The translations under genes were made by a program, and so were the position numbers. A DNA stretch of 33,551 nt from Bacillota bacterium (GTDB lineage: Bacteria; Bacillota; GCA-003054495; Carboxydocellales; JAJZSN01): positions 1 to 33,551 of the forward strand of contig JAJZSN010000027.1 of the NCBI GenBank assembly GCA_021849745.1, written 5' to 3'. The notes beneath the pieces were generated by a model. It did not search any database. It saw only the letters and a list, made by a program, of their open reading frames with translations, and was not told the DNA's origin. Shown here one piece after another: positions 18,847 through 27,238 of this stretch (the first letter of the stretch is position 1; the number at the start of each line of letters is the position of its first letter).

Positions 18847-19461
18847 CTAATGAAGTCTTCTGAATACACCGATGACTTTTCCAAGGATATTTACATCCTT
18901 TATGATAATTGGATCCAGGTGGGGATTTTCCGGTTGTAGTCGGATATGATCTTTTTCTTTATAAAAAGTTTTCACCGTTGCCTCATCTTCAATCAAAGCT
19001 ACCACAATTTCACCGTTGCGGGCAATGTTTTGCTGGCGAACCAGGATATAGTCTCCATCTAAAATCCCAGCCTCAATCATGCTGTCGCCGCTAACCGAAA
19101 GAATAAAAACATCATCATTTTTGACAAAATCAAGGGGCAGGGGAAAGGTGTCTTCGATATTTTCAACAGCCAGTATTGGTTGCCCGGCAGTTACTTTACC
19201 TATAATAGGAACGTTAACCATTTCTTTTTTAATTATAATCTCACTGCCATCCAAGACCTCTATGGCTCTTGGTTTAGTTGCATCTCTGCGCAGGTATCCC
19301 TTAGCTTCCAGTTGGGCTAAGTGACCGTGGACGGTAGAACTGGAACTTAAACCTACCGCTTCACCAATCTCCCTTACTGAAGGGGGGTATCCTTTGGTCC
19401 GAATCTCTTTTTTGATAAAATCCAGTATAGACATTTGTCTTGCGCTCAAATCTTGGTACAA
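18847..19461 (-). CDS. lexA: SOS repressor LexA
   Basis: LexA represses the SOS regulon and cleaves itself when RecA is activated by DNA damage. The N-terminal winged helix reads [26 protein letters not shown]. The cleavage site is A92-G93 and the catalytic dyad is S127 (SVSGDSM) and K164 (ATVKTF). I place the start at TTG 19461 because TCGGAGGTG lies 6 bases upstream, which gives the normal 204 aa. The longer reading from ATG 19530 would translate the operator region. LexA boxes lie between it and the divergent yneA-like gene. Confidence 0.95.
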   Translation of the reverse strand: MYQDLSARQMSILDFIKKEIRTKGYPPSVREIGEAVGLSSSSTVHGHLAQLEAKGYLRRDATKPRAIEVLDGSEIIIKKEMVNVPIIGKVTAGQPILAVENIEDTFPLPLDFVKNDDVFILSVSGDSMIEAGILDGDYILVRQQNIARNGEIVVALIEDEATVKTFYKEKDHIRLQPENPHLDPIIIKDVNILGKVIGVFRRLH

Positions 19462-19523
19462 TTGAAACACCTCCGATATTTTCCATTTACCTTTACATAT
19501 TATAACATACCTTAATAAAATTT

Positions 19524-19537
19524 CAAACACTTGTTCG
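19524..19537. promoter_or_regulatory. LexA (SOS) box 1
   Basis: CAAACACTTGTTCG is the reverse complement of CGAACAAGTGTTTG, a full match to the Bacillus-type consensus CGAACRNRYGTTYG. It lies about 60 bases upstream of lexA. Confidence 0.9.
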
Positions 19538-19573
19538 AAAATTTTTTTGAAATATTTATTTTTCTATTGACTA

Positions 19574-19587
19574 AGAACAATCGTTCG
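19574..19587. promoter_or_regulatory. LexA (SOS) box 2
   Basis: AGAACAATCGTTCG matches the SOS consensus except at the first base. It lies midway between lexA and the yneA-like gene. Confidence 0.75.
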
Positions 19588-19606
19588 TGCTAAGATATTA
19601 ACAAAT

Positions 19607-19620
19607 AGAACAAGTGTTCC
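19607..19620. promoter_or_regulatory. LexA (SOS) box 3
   Basis: AGAACAAGTGTTCC is a near-perfect palindromic LexA site directly before the yneA-like ribosome binding site. Confidence 0.78.
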
Positions 19621-19636
19621 TTCGGAGGTGTTGAAA

Positions 19637-19960
19637 GTGTCAAACTGTTATTTAGTAAAGAAGAAGGTGGAAAAGCACCGGGCCGTTAGAAGATTATTAT
19701 TAATTTTGGCTATCAGTTTAGTATTTAATTTAATTTTAGGCGTATCCAGTTTCTTTAAATCCGATGCTGTTGGTAATACTGTCCAAAGTTATGAACTTAT
19801 TTCGGTTCAAGATGGTGATACTTTATGGTCCATAGCCACCAAATATAAATCCGAGGATGATCCCAGGGCCATTATCTATAATATTAAAAAGATTAACCAC
19901 CTTGACCAATCAGCAATTTACCCTGGCCAGACACTAAAAATCCCCATCAGCTACCGGTAA
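19637..19960 (+). CDS. yneA: YneA-like SOS cell-division suppressor (LysM protein)
   Basis: This 107-aa protein has a basic N-terminus, one membrane segment (about residues 18-40, LLLILAISLVFNLILGVSSFF) and a C-terminal LysM domain (SVQDGDTLWSIATKYKS...NHLDQSAIYPGQTLKIP). In B. subtilis the gene divergent from lexA is yneA, an SOS-induced inhibitor of division with exactly this build. I choose GTG 19637, 6 bases after GGAGGTG; the GTG at 19628 is part of that ribosome binding site. Three LexA boxes lie upstream. The division role is inferred from position and architecture. Confidence 0.82.
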   Translation: MSNCYLVKKKVEKHRAVRRLLLILAISLVFNLILGVSSFFKSDAVGNTVQSYELISVQDGDTLWSIATKYKSEDDPRAIIYNIKKINHLDQSAIYPGQTLKIPISYR

Positions 19961-20004
19961 GGGTTTCAAGATAGTTAACTACTCAGCAGGAATTAAAGTA
20001 ATTA

Positions 20005-20035
20005 TGTCGAAAAGAATATCATAAATATTTCGACA
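20005..20035. promoter_or_regulatory. inverted TGTCGAAA repeat upstream of sigma-54 activator gene
   Basis: TGTCGAAA (20005-20012) and TTTCGACA (20028-20035) form a perfect inverted repeat 23 bases before the next gene. The heptamer TGTCGAA matches the Spo0A box core, so Spo0A control is possible. An operator for another protein or a small hairpin are alternatives. Confidence 0.45.
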
Positions 20036-20058
20036 ATTCCTCAATTGGGGGTAGCTGT

Positions 20059-21777
20059 ATGCAGAGGGTAAGAGTTGCCATAGTAGGCGCCGGTCAAGGG
20101 GGCAGTTCCATCTATAACGTCCTCAAGAAGATGGATTATGTGGAAATAATCGGGGTAGCTGATATTAATCCTGAAGCTCCTGGGATGTTAGCTGCCCGCT
20201 TTGATGATACTTATACAACCACTGATTATGAAGTTTTAGTCCAAAAGCATACAATAGATGTTGTTATTGAGACTACCGGGAATCTTAAGGTTCGGGAAAG
20301 GATACACCAAATCACACCCATCCATACAGCAGTAATGGATGCTCAGGCTGCTGATTTGATGATGCTGATTCTCAAAGATAAACAGGCCCTGATGGACGAA
20401 AAGGAAGAGTTGCTGGAGATAAAACGATTGAAAGGGGAACTGGATGCCGTTTTGGCTTCAGTCCAAGAAGCCATTGAAGTGGCGGATAACCATGGCGTTA
20501 TAAAATACGTTAACCCTGCTTTCAGTCGTATTACAGGTATTAGCGAAGAAACCAGGATTGGCGAAAACATTTTCAATGTATCGCCCGACGGAGCCCTTGC
20601 AGAATGTCTTCGTGCTAAAAAGTCTATTGTGGGTTACCGCACCAAGGTTGGAGGAACCAATGCCGAGGTTATATCCAATTCCGCTCCCATCTTCGTAGAC
20701 GGTCAGATGGAAGGGGCGGTTGTAGTCTTTCAGCATATCACTGATGTTATGAAAATAATGGAGGATCTCAAGAAAAGCACTACTATCATCGAAAATTTAT
20801 ACGATCGTCTAGGACAGATAACTGGCAGTAAATACTCTTTCGATTCCGTTGTGGGCAATAATGAAGGACTGCGTCAGGTTATTGATTTGAGCAAAAAGGC
20901 GGCCCAGAGCAATTCCACAATTCTCTTGCTGGGCGAGAGTGGGACAGGTAAAGAAATATTTGCCCATGCCATCCACCAGGCCAGCCCAAGACGGGAGAAA
21001 CCCTTTATTAAAGTTAATTGTGCCGCTATTCCGGAAACTTTATTGGAGAGTGAATTCTTTGGTTACGAAAAAGGGGCATTTACCGGAGCAGTGAAATCCA
21101 AACTGGGTAAGTTTGAGCTTGCTAATGGTGGGACTATCTTCCTTGACGAGATAGGAGATATGAACCTATATTTGCAGGCAAAGTTGCTCAGGGTTTTGCA
21201 GGAAATGGAATTAGAGAAAATAGGGGGTAACTACACTGTTAAGGTTGATGTTAGAGTTATAGCAGCTACCAATAGGGATCTCAAAGAGCTTATCAAAAAG
21301 GGAGAGTTTAGGGAAGACCTCTACTATCGGTTAAATGTTGTGGAATTAACACTTCCACCTTTACGGAAACGCAATGATGATCTGCCTTTTTTAATCAACT
21401 ATTTAATTGTGAAGTTCAACCGCCAACTGGGTAAAAAGGTCAAAGGTATTTCAAAGAATGCGAAAAATATCTTGACAGCTTATGACTGGCCGGGAAATAT
21501 TAGAGAGTTGGAGAACGTGATTGAACGGGCAATGGTTACCACTGACGAAGATATAATCTCCCACAAACACCTACTCCATTACATTGAGCAATTGAGTGAC
21601 CAGTCCCAGGCTCAGGTCTCGGAAATAGTGCCCTTTGATGAAATGGAAAGGGTTCTGCTGAAAAAAGCATTAGACAGATATGGTTACTCTGTAGAAGCTA
21701 AAAAATTGGCTGCAGAGGCACTTAATATTTCGCTGGCAACCTTGTACAATAAATTAAAACGTTATAATATCTCCTAA
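20059..21777 (+). CDS. sigma-54 enhancer-binding protein with Rossmann-like N-terminal domain and PAS domain
   Basis: This 572-aa activator of sigma-54 RNA polymerase has an unusual N-terminus (residues 1-120). It looks like an NAD(P)-binding Rossmann domain of the dehydrogenase type: VRVAIVGAGQGGSSIYNVLKK with G10-x-G12-x-G14, then IGVADINPEAPG. A PAS domain follows (about 130-240). The AAA+ domain has Walker A GESGTGKE from residue 292 and the sigma-54 contact loop GAFTGA at 339-344. A Fis-type helix-turn-helix ends the protein (about 550-572). There is no receiver domain. The target is unknown. A terminator separates it from the next gene, so it may not belong to the toluene regulon. Confidence 0.88.
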   Translation: MQRVRVAIVGAGQGGSSIYNVLKKMDYVEIIGVADINPEAPGMLAARFDDTYTTTDYEVLVQKHTIDVVIETTGNLKVRERIHQITPIHTAVMDAQAADLMMLILKDKQALMDEKEELLEIKRLKGELDAVLASVQEAIEVADNHGVIKYVNPAFSRITGISEETRIGENIFNVSPDGALAECLRAKKSIVGYRTKVGGTNAEVISNSAPIFVDGQMEGAVVVFQHITDVMKIMEDLKKSTTIIENLYDRLGQITGSKYSFDSVVGNNEGLRQVIDLSKKAAQSNSTILLLGESGTGKEIFAHAIHQASPRREKPFIKVNCAAIPETLLESEFFGYEKGAFTGAVKSKLGKFELANGGTIFLDEIGDMNLYLQAKLLRVLQEMELEKIGGNYTVKVDVRVIAATNRDLKELIKKGEFREDLYYRLNVVELTLPPLRKRNDDLPFLINYLIVKFNRQLGKKVKGISKNAKNILTAYDWPGNIRELENVIERAMVTTDEDIISHKHLLHYIEQLSDQSQAQVSEIVPFDEMERVLLKKALDRYGYSVEAKKLAAEALNISLATLYNKLKRYNIS

Positions 21778-21814
21778 CTTCTTCCATATCCAAGTAAATA
21801 AAATTATTAATAAG

Positions 21815-21842
21815 GGCAGCCGTTAAAACGGCTGCCTTTTTT
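21815..21842 (+). terminator. terminator after Rossmann-PAS activator
   Basis: GGCAGCCGT (21815-21823) pairs with ACGGCTGCC (21828-21836) around a 4-base loop, and six Ts follow. Confidence 0.92.
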
Positions 21843-22037
21843 ATATGTAAATTTCCGTTATATACCAGCAATTATCTTGGATGGTCAAATTTTGGCTTTA
21901 GGTAAACGAAAAGCATAGGTGAATCGACAAGGATTATAAGCATAAACGGCGAAAATATAATAATCAATCTGGAAAATAATATTAATGTTGGGTCTAAGGA
22001 CCATCTGAACTTAAACTTATCAGAAGGGGTGGTATTT

Positions 22038-24119
22038 TTGAAATTGACTATTAAGGACATTATGACCGCTAATCCTATCAGTCTTAATCTACATGATTCA
22101 ATTCAAAAAGCTGCAGAGATAATGATTAGTTACCGAATCGATGGTATACCTGTTATTGATGATAGGGAGCGGCTAGTTGGTATTTTAACCAAAACTCATA
22201 TTTTTAAGGCGCTGGGAATGGATGTGAATACACCCATCTGCGAATTGATGCAGACAAATATGGTCACTATCAGTGAAAATGCTGTACCTGAAGATGCCTG
22301 GCAGACTCCGGTAGGCAGGTTGCCGGTAATTAACGAAAAAGGAGAAATGGTGGGAATTGTAACCAGGACTGATCTGGTTAAAGCTTTTCGCCAGCAATTA
22401 GAATATGCCTTGGAAGAGGTTAATACCATAATCAACTCAACTCATAATAGCATCGTGGCTATTAACAGTGACTCCGAAATTCGGTTAATGAATAAATCCG
22501 CCGAAGATTTAGTAGGCATATCACTACAGGAGTCAATAGGCAGGCCAATAGAGGAAATTATCCCTAATTCATGTTTGACTTCGGTCATACAAACCGGCGA
22601 ATGCTATTATCTCAAAAAAATTACGGTAGGCCAGACTGAGGTCTTGGCCAATGAAACACCCATTATTAGCAACGGAAAAATTATCGGTGCCGTAGCAACA
22701 TTCCAAAGAATATCAGAAGTCGAAAAGATATCCCATGAACTTCGGACAGTTCAGGACGCCAACAGTGAGCTGAATGCGGTTATCGATTTCTCTGTGGACG
22801 GTATTGTAGTTGCCGACAACAAAGGGATTATTCTTAAAAATAATACCGCCAGTCGAGAACTATTGGGTATTAAGGAAGAAAACATGGTGGGTCTGTCGGT
22901 ACAATGGTTAATAGAAAAAGGTTTTAGCTCTGAATCAGTAATACTTAGGGTTATAGAGAAAAAATCTCCGGTTAGTCGTGTTCAAAGATTAAAAACAGGC
23001 CGTGAAATTCTTCACACAGGGACACCAATTTTTGATGAAAACGGTGACGTTTATCGGGTTGTTGCCAATATGCGGGATTTAACAGAATTAAACTATTTGC
23101 GTGAACAATTTAGAGAGGCCCATAATCTATCTGTAAAATATTTTTCTGAACTAGAACAGTACAGGAAAGAACAGTTACATGAGGAGATAGTTTTTCAAAG
23201 CGAGGTTATGACAGAAACCATCGAAAAGGTGATTAAGGTAGCGAAGTATGATTCCACGGTTTTGCTGCTAGGTGAATCGGGAGTGGGCAAAGAACAATTG
23301 GCTAAAATAATTCATGAAGCCAGTGAGCGGGCTAAGAATCCTTTCATCAAGTTAAATTGTGCATCTATTCCTCCACATCTTGTTGAATCAGAACTTTTTG
23401 GGTATGAGGGAGGAGCGTTTACAGGAGCTAATAAAGAGGGACGTCCTGGTCTATTTGAGATTGCAGAGAGCGGAACTTTGTTTTTAGACGAAATTGGTGA
23501 ATTACCACTGGAAATACAGTCTAAATTATTAAGAGTTTTGCAAGAACGGGAAATTTACCGTGTAGGAGGCCGTAAACCGATTAAATTGAATGTACGGATT
23601 CTTGCGGCAACCAATAGTGATTTAGAAAAAATGATTAAAGAAAATACTTTTCGTCAGGATTTATATTATCGATTAAATGTTATTTCTATTGTAATTCCAC
23701 CTTTACGGGAAAGAAAAGAGGATATACCGGCATTGATTTACCATTTCCTACAAAAATGTAACCAAAAACATAAAACGAACAAAAAAATTGCTCCTAAGTT
23801 AGTGGAAAAATTAATTAACCATCAATGGCCTGGTAATATCCGGGAGTTAGAAAACACCATAGAAAGAATGGTAGTTCTAACAGATAAGGATTTACTCGAT
23901 GGTGACTTCTTCCCTGGAAAAGGAAACAAAGAAGAGAATGGGTGGACCACCCGCAATCTGCGCACAGTTTTAGAGGAAAGTGAAAAAAGGCTAATACTAC
24001 AGGTTTATAAAGAATTCAAAAGTACGCGTAAAGCAGCAAAAATTCTAGGAATAGATCAATCGACTGTAGTCAAAAAGCTACAAAAGTATACTGCAAGTGA
24101 TGATGATAATCATAAGTGA
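22038..24119 (+). CDS. sigma-54 enhancer-binding protein CBS-CBS-PAS-PAS, probable bss regulator
   Basis: This 693-aa activator has two CBS motifs at about residues 5-120 (IKDIMTANPISL, ICELMQTNMVTI), which usually bind adenine nucleotides. Two PAS domains follow (about 125-230 and 245-350). The AAA+ domain has Walker A GESGVGKE from residue 412 and GAFTGA at 459-464. The C-terminal helix-turn-helix is STRKAAKILGIDQSTVVKKL. The start is TTG 22038 behind GAAGGGGTGG; the GTG at 22029 lies inside that ribosome binding site. It directly precedes the bss operon, whose promoter is of the -24/-12 type. It is therefore the best candidate activator, perhaps sensing an aromatic compound through PAS and energy state through CBS. 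The toluene operons of Thauera use two-component systems instead. Confidence 0.88.
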   Translation: MKLTIKDIMTANPISLNLHDSIQKAAEIMISYRIDGIPVIDDRERLVGILTKTHIFKALGMDVNTPICELMQTNMVTISENAVPEDAWQTPVGRLPVINEKGEMVGIVTRTDLVKAFRQQLEYALEEVNTIINSTHNSIVAINSDSEIRLMNKSAEDLVGISLQESIGRPIEEIIPNSCLTSVIQTGECYYLKKITVGQTEVLANETPIISNGKIIGAVATFQRISEVEKISHELRTVQDANSELNAVIDFSVDGIVVADNKGIILKNNTASRELLGIKEENMVGLSVQWLIEKGFSSESVILRVIEKKSPVSRVQRLKTGREILHTGTPIFDENGDVYRVVANMRDLTELNYLREQFREAHNLSVKYFSELEQYRKEQLHEEIVFQSEVMTETIEKVIKVAKYDSTVLLLGESGVGKEQLAKIIHEASERAKNPFIKLNCASIPPHLVESELFGYEGGAFTGANKEGRPGLFEIAESGTLFLDEIGELPLEIQSKLLRVLQEREIYRVGGRKPIKLNVRILAATNSDLEKMIKENTFRQDLYYRLNVISIVIPPLRERKEDIPALIYHFLQKCNQKHKTNKKIAPKLVEKLINHQWPGNIRELENTIERMVVLTDKDLLDGDFFPGKGNKEENGWTTRNLRTVLEESEKRLILQVYKEFKSTRKAAKILGIDQSTVVKKLQKYTASDDDNHK
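24099..24114. promoter_or_regulatory. candidate distal enhancer site for bss promoter
   Basis: GATGATGATAATCATA fits the pattern GATGA-N6-TCAT(C) with only the last base off. It overlaps the end of the activator gene and lies 87 bases upstream of the proximal copy, close to the 86-base spacing of the two copies before bbsE. Confidence 0.45.
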
Positions 24120-24185
24120 TGACAACAGGAGCTAATTCATAAGTCCAATATTACTGGGAATTTGGCCACAGAGGATAGAAGTAGT

Positions 24186-24201
24186 GATGAAATGACGCAT
24201 C
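24186..24201. promoter_or_regulatory. candidate proximal enhancer site for bss promoter
   Basis: GATGAAATGACGCATC starts exactly 91 bases before the GG of the -24 element. The similar palindrome before bbsE has the same 91-base distance. It is centred near -108 from the expected transcription start, a usual place for a sigma-54 activator site. Confidence 0.6.
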
Positions 24202-24221
24202 TCAATAAAAACGGAATTATC

Positions 24222-24240
24222 AAATTTTTCACAAAAATTT
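24222..24240. repeat. AT-rich inverted repeat between enhancer and promoter
   Basis: AAATTTTT and AAAAATTT are separated by three bases. The repeat is too AT-poor in GC pairs to be a good terminator; it may be a bend or a second protein site. Confidence 0.4.
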
Positions 24241-24274
24241 CGTTTGAATAAGCAATTATGGGAGCCCAAAAAAA

Positions 24275-24291
24275 TTGGCATACATCTTGCT
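24275..24291 (+). promoter_or_regulatory. sigma-54 (-24/-12) promoter of the bss operon
   Basis: TTGGCATACATCTTGCT matches the consensus TTGGCAC-N5-TTGCW with GG and GC exactly 10 bases apart. The start of transcription would be near 24303, leaving a leader of about 115 bases. Confidence 0.82.
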
Positions 24292-24417
24292 GTAAGATAA
24301 ATAACGCAACTGTACCATATTCAAAAAGTATTTGGAGGTGAATTCAATCTGGTTTAACTTAAAGGCTTAAAAAGTGTAAATGAGTTTATGAAAATTCTTA
24401 AGAAAGGGTGATTGCCG

Positions 24418-24600
24418 GTGGCTACTTGTGCACAGTGTAGGTCTTTTTTTCTTATCCCGGAAGATGCTGATGACTTTGAACAAGGTAAAGGTGACTGCGT
24501 GCGTCAAGAACAGGACGAGAAGGGTAAGTATTGGCTGTCCAAACCTATTATGTCCCATACCTTAACTGACACCTGTCCGCACTATAAAGGAAAAAACTAA
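24418..24600 (+). CDS. bssC: benzylsuccinate synthase gamma subunit BssC
   Basis: This 60-aa small subunit of benzylsuccinate synthase has four cysteines, C4, C7, C27 and C53, fitting the low-potential iron-sulfur cluster of BssC. The segments FFLIPEDADDFEQGKGDC and KGKYWLSKP and the ending CPHYKGK match BssC proteins as I remember them. The start is GTG 24418, 8 bases after AAAGGGTG; a TTG at 24412 is too close to that site. It is the first gene after the sigma-54 promoter and lies 19 bases before bssA. Confidence 0.9.
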   Translation: MATCAQCRSFFLIPEDADDFEQGKGDCVRQEQDEKGKYWLSKPIMSHTLTDTCPHYKGKN

Positions 24601-24619
24601 GTGAAGGGGGTTAATAAGA

Positions 24620-27211
24620 ATGGCAACTAGACATGAGTCTATCCAGTATAAGGGTAAAGTTATTGAATTTCCCTATGATAATCAGGCGGAAGAGTTAATA
24701 CCGGATGAAGAGTTGCACGAACATTTGGCCAAACCAACTACAGATAGAACTAAAAGATTGAAAGATAGGTGCCGCTGGAAGCATGCTACCGCCGGGGAGT
24801 TTGTCGAAGAAAGTGTTAGAGCCGGAATTGAGCGGATGCGTTTACTTACCGAAGGGCATAAGAATTCCGAGGGTAAGCCCGAAGTACTCAGGCGGGCAAT
24901 GATTCTAGCCAATATTCTCAATAAAGGTACAGTCGTTTTACAGGAAGATGAGATTATCGTTGGGTATCACGCTGAGAGTCCCAACTGGGTGCCTCTCTAT
25001 CCTGAGTTGTCCTATATGGCGGTACAAGATTACATTCAAAGCAGATATGCCCCGCAGCCTGTGGAAGAGGCAAAGGAAATTAATGAATATTGGAAAAAGC
25101 ACTCCTTACAGGCCAAATGCGAAACGTATTTTGAACCTATAGATCTGTTGCGGATGTATCAAGTAAGTACTATGGAGGCCCCTCCCTTTGCCACCGGTTA
25201 TAACAGTATGATTCCTCCTTACGAGACTGTGCTTGAAGATGGTCTGCTGAAGAGGATTGAGTTAGCCGAACAGCACATTAAGAAAGCAAAAGAGGAGTTA
25301 TCTGCTCCATACTGGAATGCTCCTGAGAGATTGGATCTGGTCCCGAAAATAGATAACTGGAATGCTATGATTATCGCTGATAAGGCGGTAATTGCCTGGG
25401 CAAGGCGACATGCCCGTCTATGCAAGATCGTAGCTGAAAATTTTGAAACCGATCCGAAACGCAAAGAAGAATTGTTAATGCTAAGTGACATCTGCCAGCG
25501 GGTGCCCGCTGAGCCGGCAGTTGGTCTGAGGGATGCAATGCAGTCTAAGTGGTTTACTTACTTGATTTGCCATGCCATTGACCGGTACGCCAGCGGTTAC
25601 GCTCATAAAGCAGATAAATTATTATGGCCTTATTACCAGACCAGCATCATCGAAAAGAGTTTTCAGCCTATGACCCATGAAGATGCTGTCGAGCTTTTTG
25701 AATGTGAGCGGTTAAAGATATCTGAGCACGGTGCCGGTAAGTCAAGAGGCTACCGTGAGATATTTCCGGGGTCTAATGACTTATTCATATTTACTCTTGG
25801 TGGAATTAACAGAGATGGTAGTGACGGTTGTAACGACTGCACCGACGCCATATTGGAAGCGGCCAGGAATATTAGGACAACCGAGCCATCCATCGTTTTC
25901 CGGTGGAATCCCAAAGGCCGTCTGAAAACCAAGCGCTTAGTATTCGAGTGCATCAGGGATGGACTGGGTTATCCCTCGATTAAACACGATACACTGAATA
26001 CGGCACAAATGCTCTATTACAGCCAGTTCAGCAAGAATAATAACGGGGCTACAATAGAAGAAGCACGGGATTGGGCTAATGTACTTTGTATGTCACCTGG
26101 TCTGGTTGGAAGAAGAAAGTCTCAAAAAACCAGAAATGAAGGCGGAGGCGCCATTTTTCCAGCAAAGATTTTGGAAATTACCCTCAATAATGGGTTTGAC
26201 TGGAGCTATTCCGACATGCAATTGGGTCTGGAAACCGGCGACCCCCGGAAGTTCAAAACTTTTGAGGATTTATGGGAGGCCTTCCGTAAACAGTATCAAT
26301 ATTGTATGAGCCTTTCAATCAGGGCAAAAGATATTGCGAGATACTGGGAGATTAGAACCCTGCAAATGCCATTCACCTCCAGTATTGACGACGGTTGCAT
26401 GGAATTGGGTATGGACTGTATGGAGTTATCCGAACAGCCAAATGGTTGGCAAAACCCTATTACCTCCGTTGTAGCCGCAAATTCACTGGTTGCTATTAAG
26501 AAATTAATTTATGATGAAAAGAAATATACCATGGAGCAACTGGTAGAAGCCCTACACGCCAACTGGGAAGGTTTCGAACAAATGCATCAAGACTTCAAGG
26601 ATGCACCCAAGTGGGGCAATGATGACGAATATGCAGACCCAATTATTAAGCGTTTCTACGAAGATATCCTCTCTGGCGAAATGGTGAAAATCACCAATTA
26701 CTCTGGAGGTCCTGTTATGCCGGTAGGGCAGGCAGTAGGCCTCTATATGGAGATTGGTTCCCGGACAGGGCCGACCCCTGATGGCCGTTTTGGCGGTGAA
26801 GCAGCCGATGATGGTGGTATCTCACCTTACATGGGAACTGATAAGAAAGGTCCCACTGCTGTGCTGAGATCGGTTTCCAAAGTTGACTCCGGCACACAAA
26901 AGGCCAATCTGCTCAACCAACGTCTCTCCGTGCCGATTATGAGAAGCGTGCATGGCTTTAAGATTTGGCTGGCCTATATGAATACATGGTGTGATTTAAA
27001 TATTGACCATGTTCAGTTTAACGTTGTCAGCACTGAAGAAATGAAAGCCGCACAGAGAGAGCCGGAAAAACATCAGGATTTGATTGTACGGGTTTCGGGT
27101 TTTAGCGCCAGGTTTGTTGATATTTCTACATTTGGTCAAAATTGCATTATTGCCAGAAATGAGCAAGATTTTGGCCCGGCGGATTTGGAGTACCTGGGTG
27201 TTGAATTTTAA
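24620..27211 (+). CDS. bssA: benzylsuccinate synthase alpha (catalytic glycyl-radical) subunit BssA
   Basis: This enzyme adds the methyl carbon of toluene to fumarate to give (R)-benzylsuccinate. The length of 863 aa is normal. The thiyl-radical cysteine is C490 in LCMSPG and the glycyl radical site is G827 in RVSGFSARF, 36 residues from the end. Counting codons, the residues I recall for the Thauera BssA pocket all recur with offset 3: Y194, F382, L388, L489, R505, W610, I614, Q704, V706 and L708. This favours toluene over alkanes, p-cresol or methylnaphthalene, although I cannot compare alignments here. Start ATG 24620 has AAGGGGG 10 bases upstream. It is followed by bssB after 27 bases. 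It acts in the cytoplasm and is destroyed by oxygen. Confidence 0.95.
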   Translation: MATRHESIQYKGKVIEFPYDNQAEELIPDEELHEHLAKPTTDRTKRLKDRCRWKHATAGEFVEESVRAGIERMRLLTEGHKNSEGKPEVLRRAMILANILNKGTVVLQEDEIIVGYHAESPNWVPLYPELSYMAVQDYIQSRYAPQPVEEAKEINEYWKKHSLQAKCETYFEPIDLLRMYQVSTMEAPPFATGYNSMIPPYETVLEDGLLKRIELAEQHIKKAKEELSAPYWNAPERLDLVPKIDNWNAMIIADKAVIAWARRHARLCKIVAENFETDPKRKEELLMLSDICQRVPAEPAVGLRDAMQSKWFTYLICHAIDRYASGYAHKADKLLWPYYQTSIIEKSFQPMTHEDAVELFECERLKISEHGAGKSRGYREIFPGSNDLFIFTLGGINRDGSDGCNDCTDAILEAARNIRTTEPSIVFRWNPKGRLKTKRLVFECIRDGLGYPSIKHDTLNTAQMLYYSQFSKNNNGATIEEARDWANVLCMSPGLVGRRKSQKTRNEGGGAIFPAKILEITLNNGFDWSYSDMQLGLETGDPRKFKTFEDLWEAFRKQYQYCMSLSIRAKDIARYWEIRTLQMPFTSSIDDGCMELGMDCMELSEQPNGWQNPITSVVAANSLVAIKKLIYDEKKYTMEQLVEALHANWEGFEQMHQDFKDAPKWGNDDEYADPIIKRFYEDILSGEMVKITNYSGGPVMPVGQAVGLYMEIGSRTGPTPDGRFGGEAADDGGISPYMGTDKKGPTAVLRSVSKVDSGTQKANLLNQRLSVPIMRSVHGFKIWLAYMNTWCDLNIDHVQFNVVSTEEMKAAQREPEKHQDLIVRVSGFSARFVDISTFGQNCIIARNEQDFGPADLEYLGVEF

Positions 27212-27238
27212 GACTAAATAGTAGGGAGTGGAAGCTGT

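Noticed and set aside
19462..19530. Longer LexA from ATG 19530
   Set aside because: This would translate part of the operator. TTG 19461 has a strong ribosome binding site and gives the usual LexA length.
24222..24240. AT-rich inverted repeat as terminator of the activator gene
   Set aside because: The stem has no G-C pairs and no distinct T-run beyond the stem itself.
24620..27211. Glycyl-radical enzyme as pyruvate formate-lyase or glycerol dehydratase
   Set aside because: The two small Cys-rich subunits, the LCMSPG and KTRNEGGG motifs and the CoA-transferase pair fit benzylsuccinate synthase only.
24620..27211. Alkylsuccinate or naphthylmethylsuccinate synthase
   Set aside because: All remembered pocket residues match toluene-type BssA. 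I cannot run a tree, so this is not absolute.
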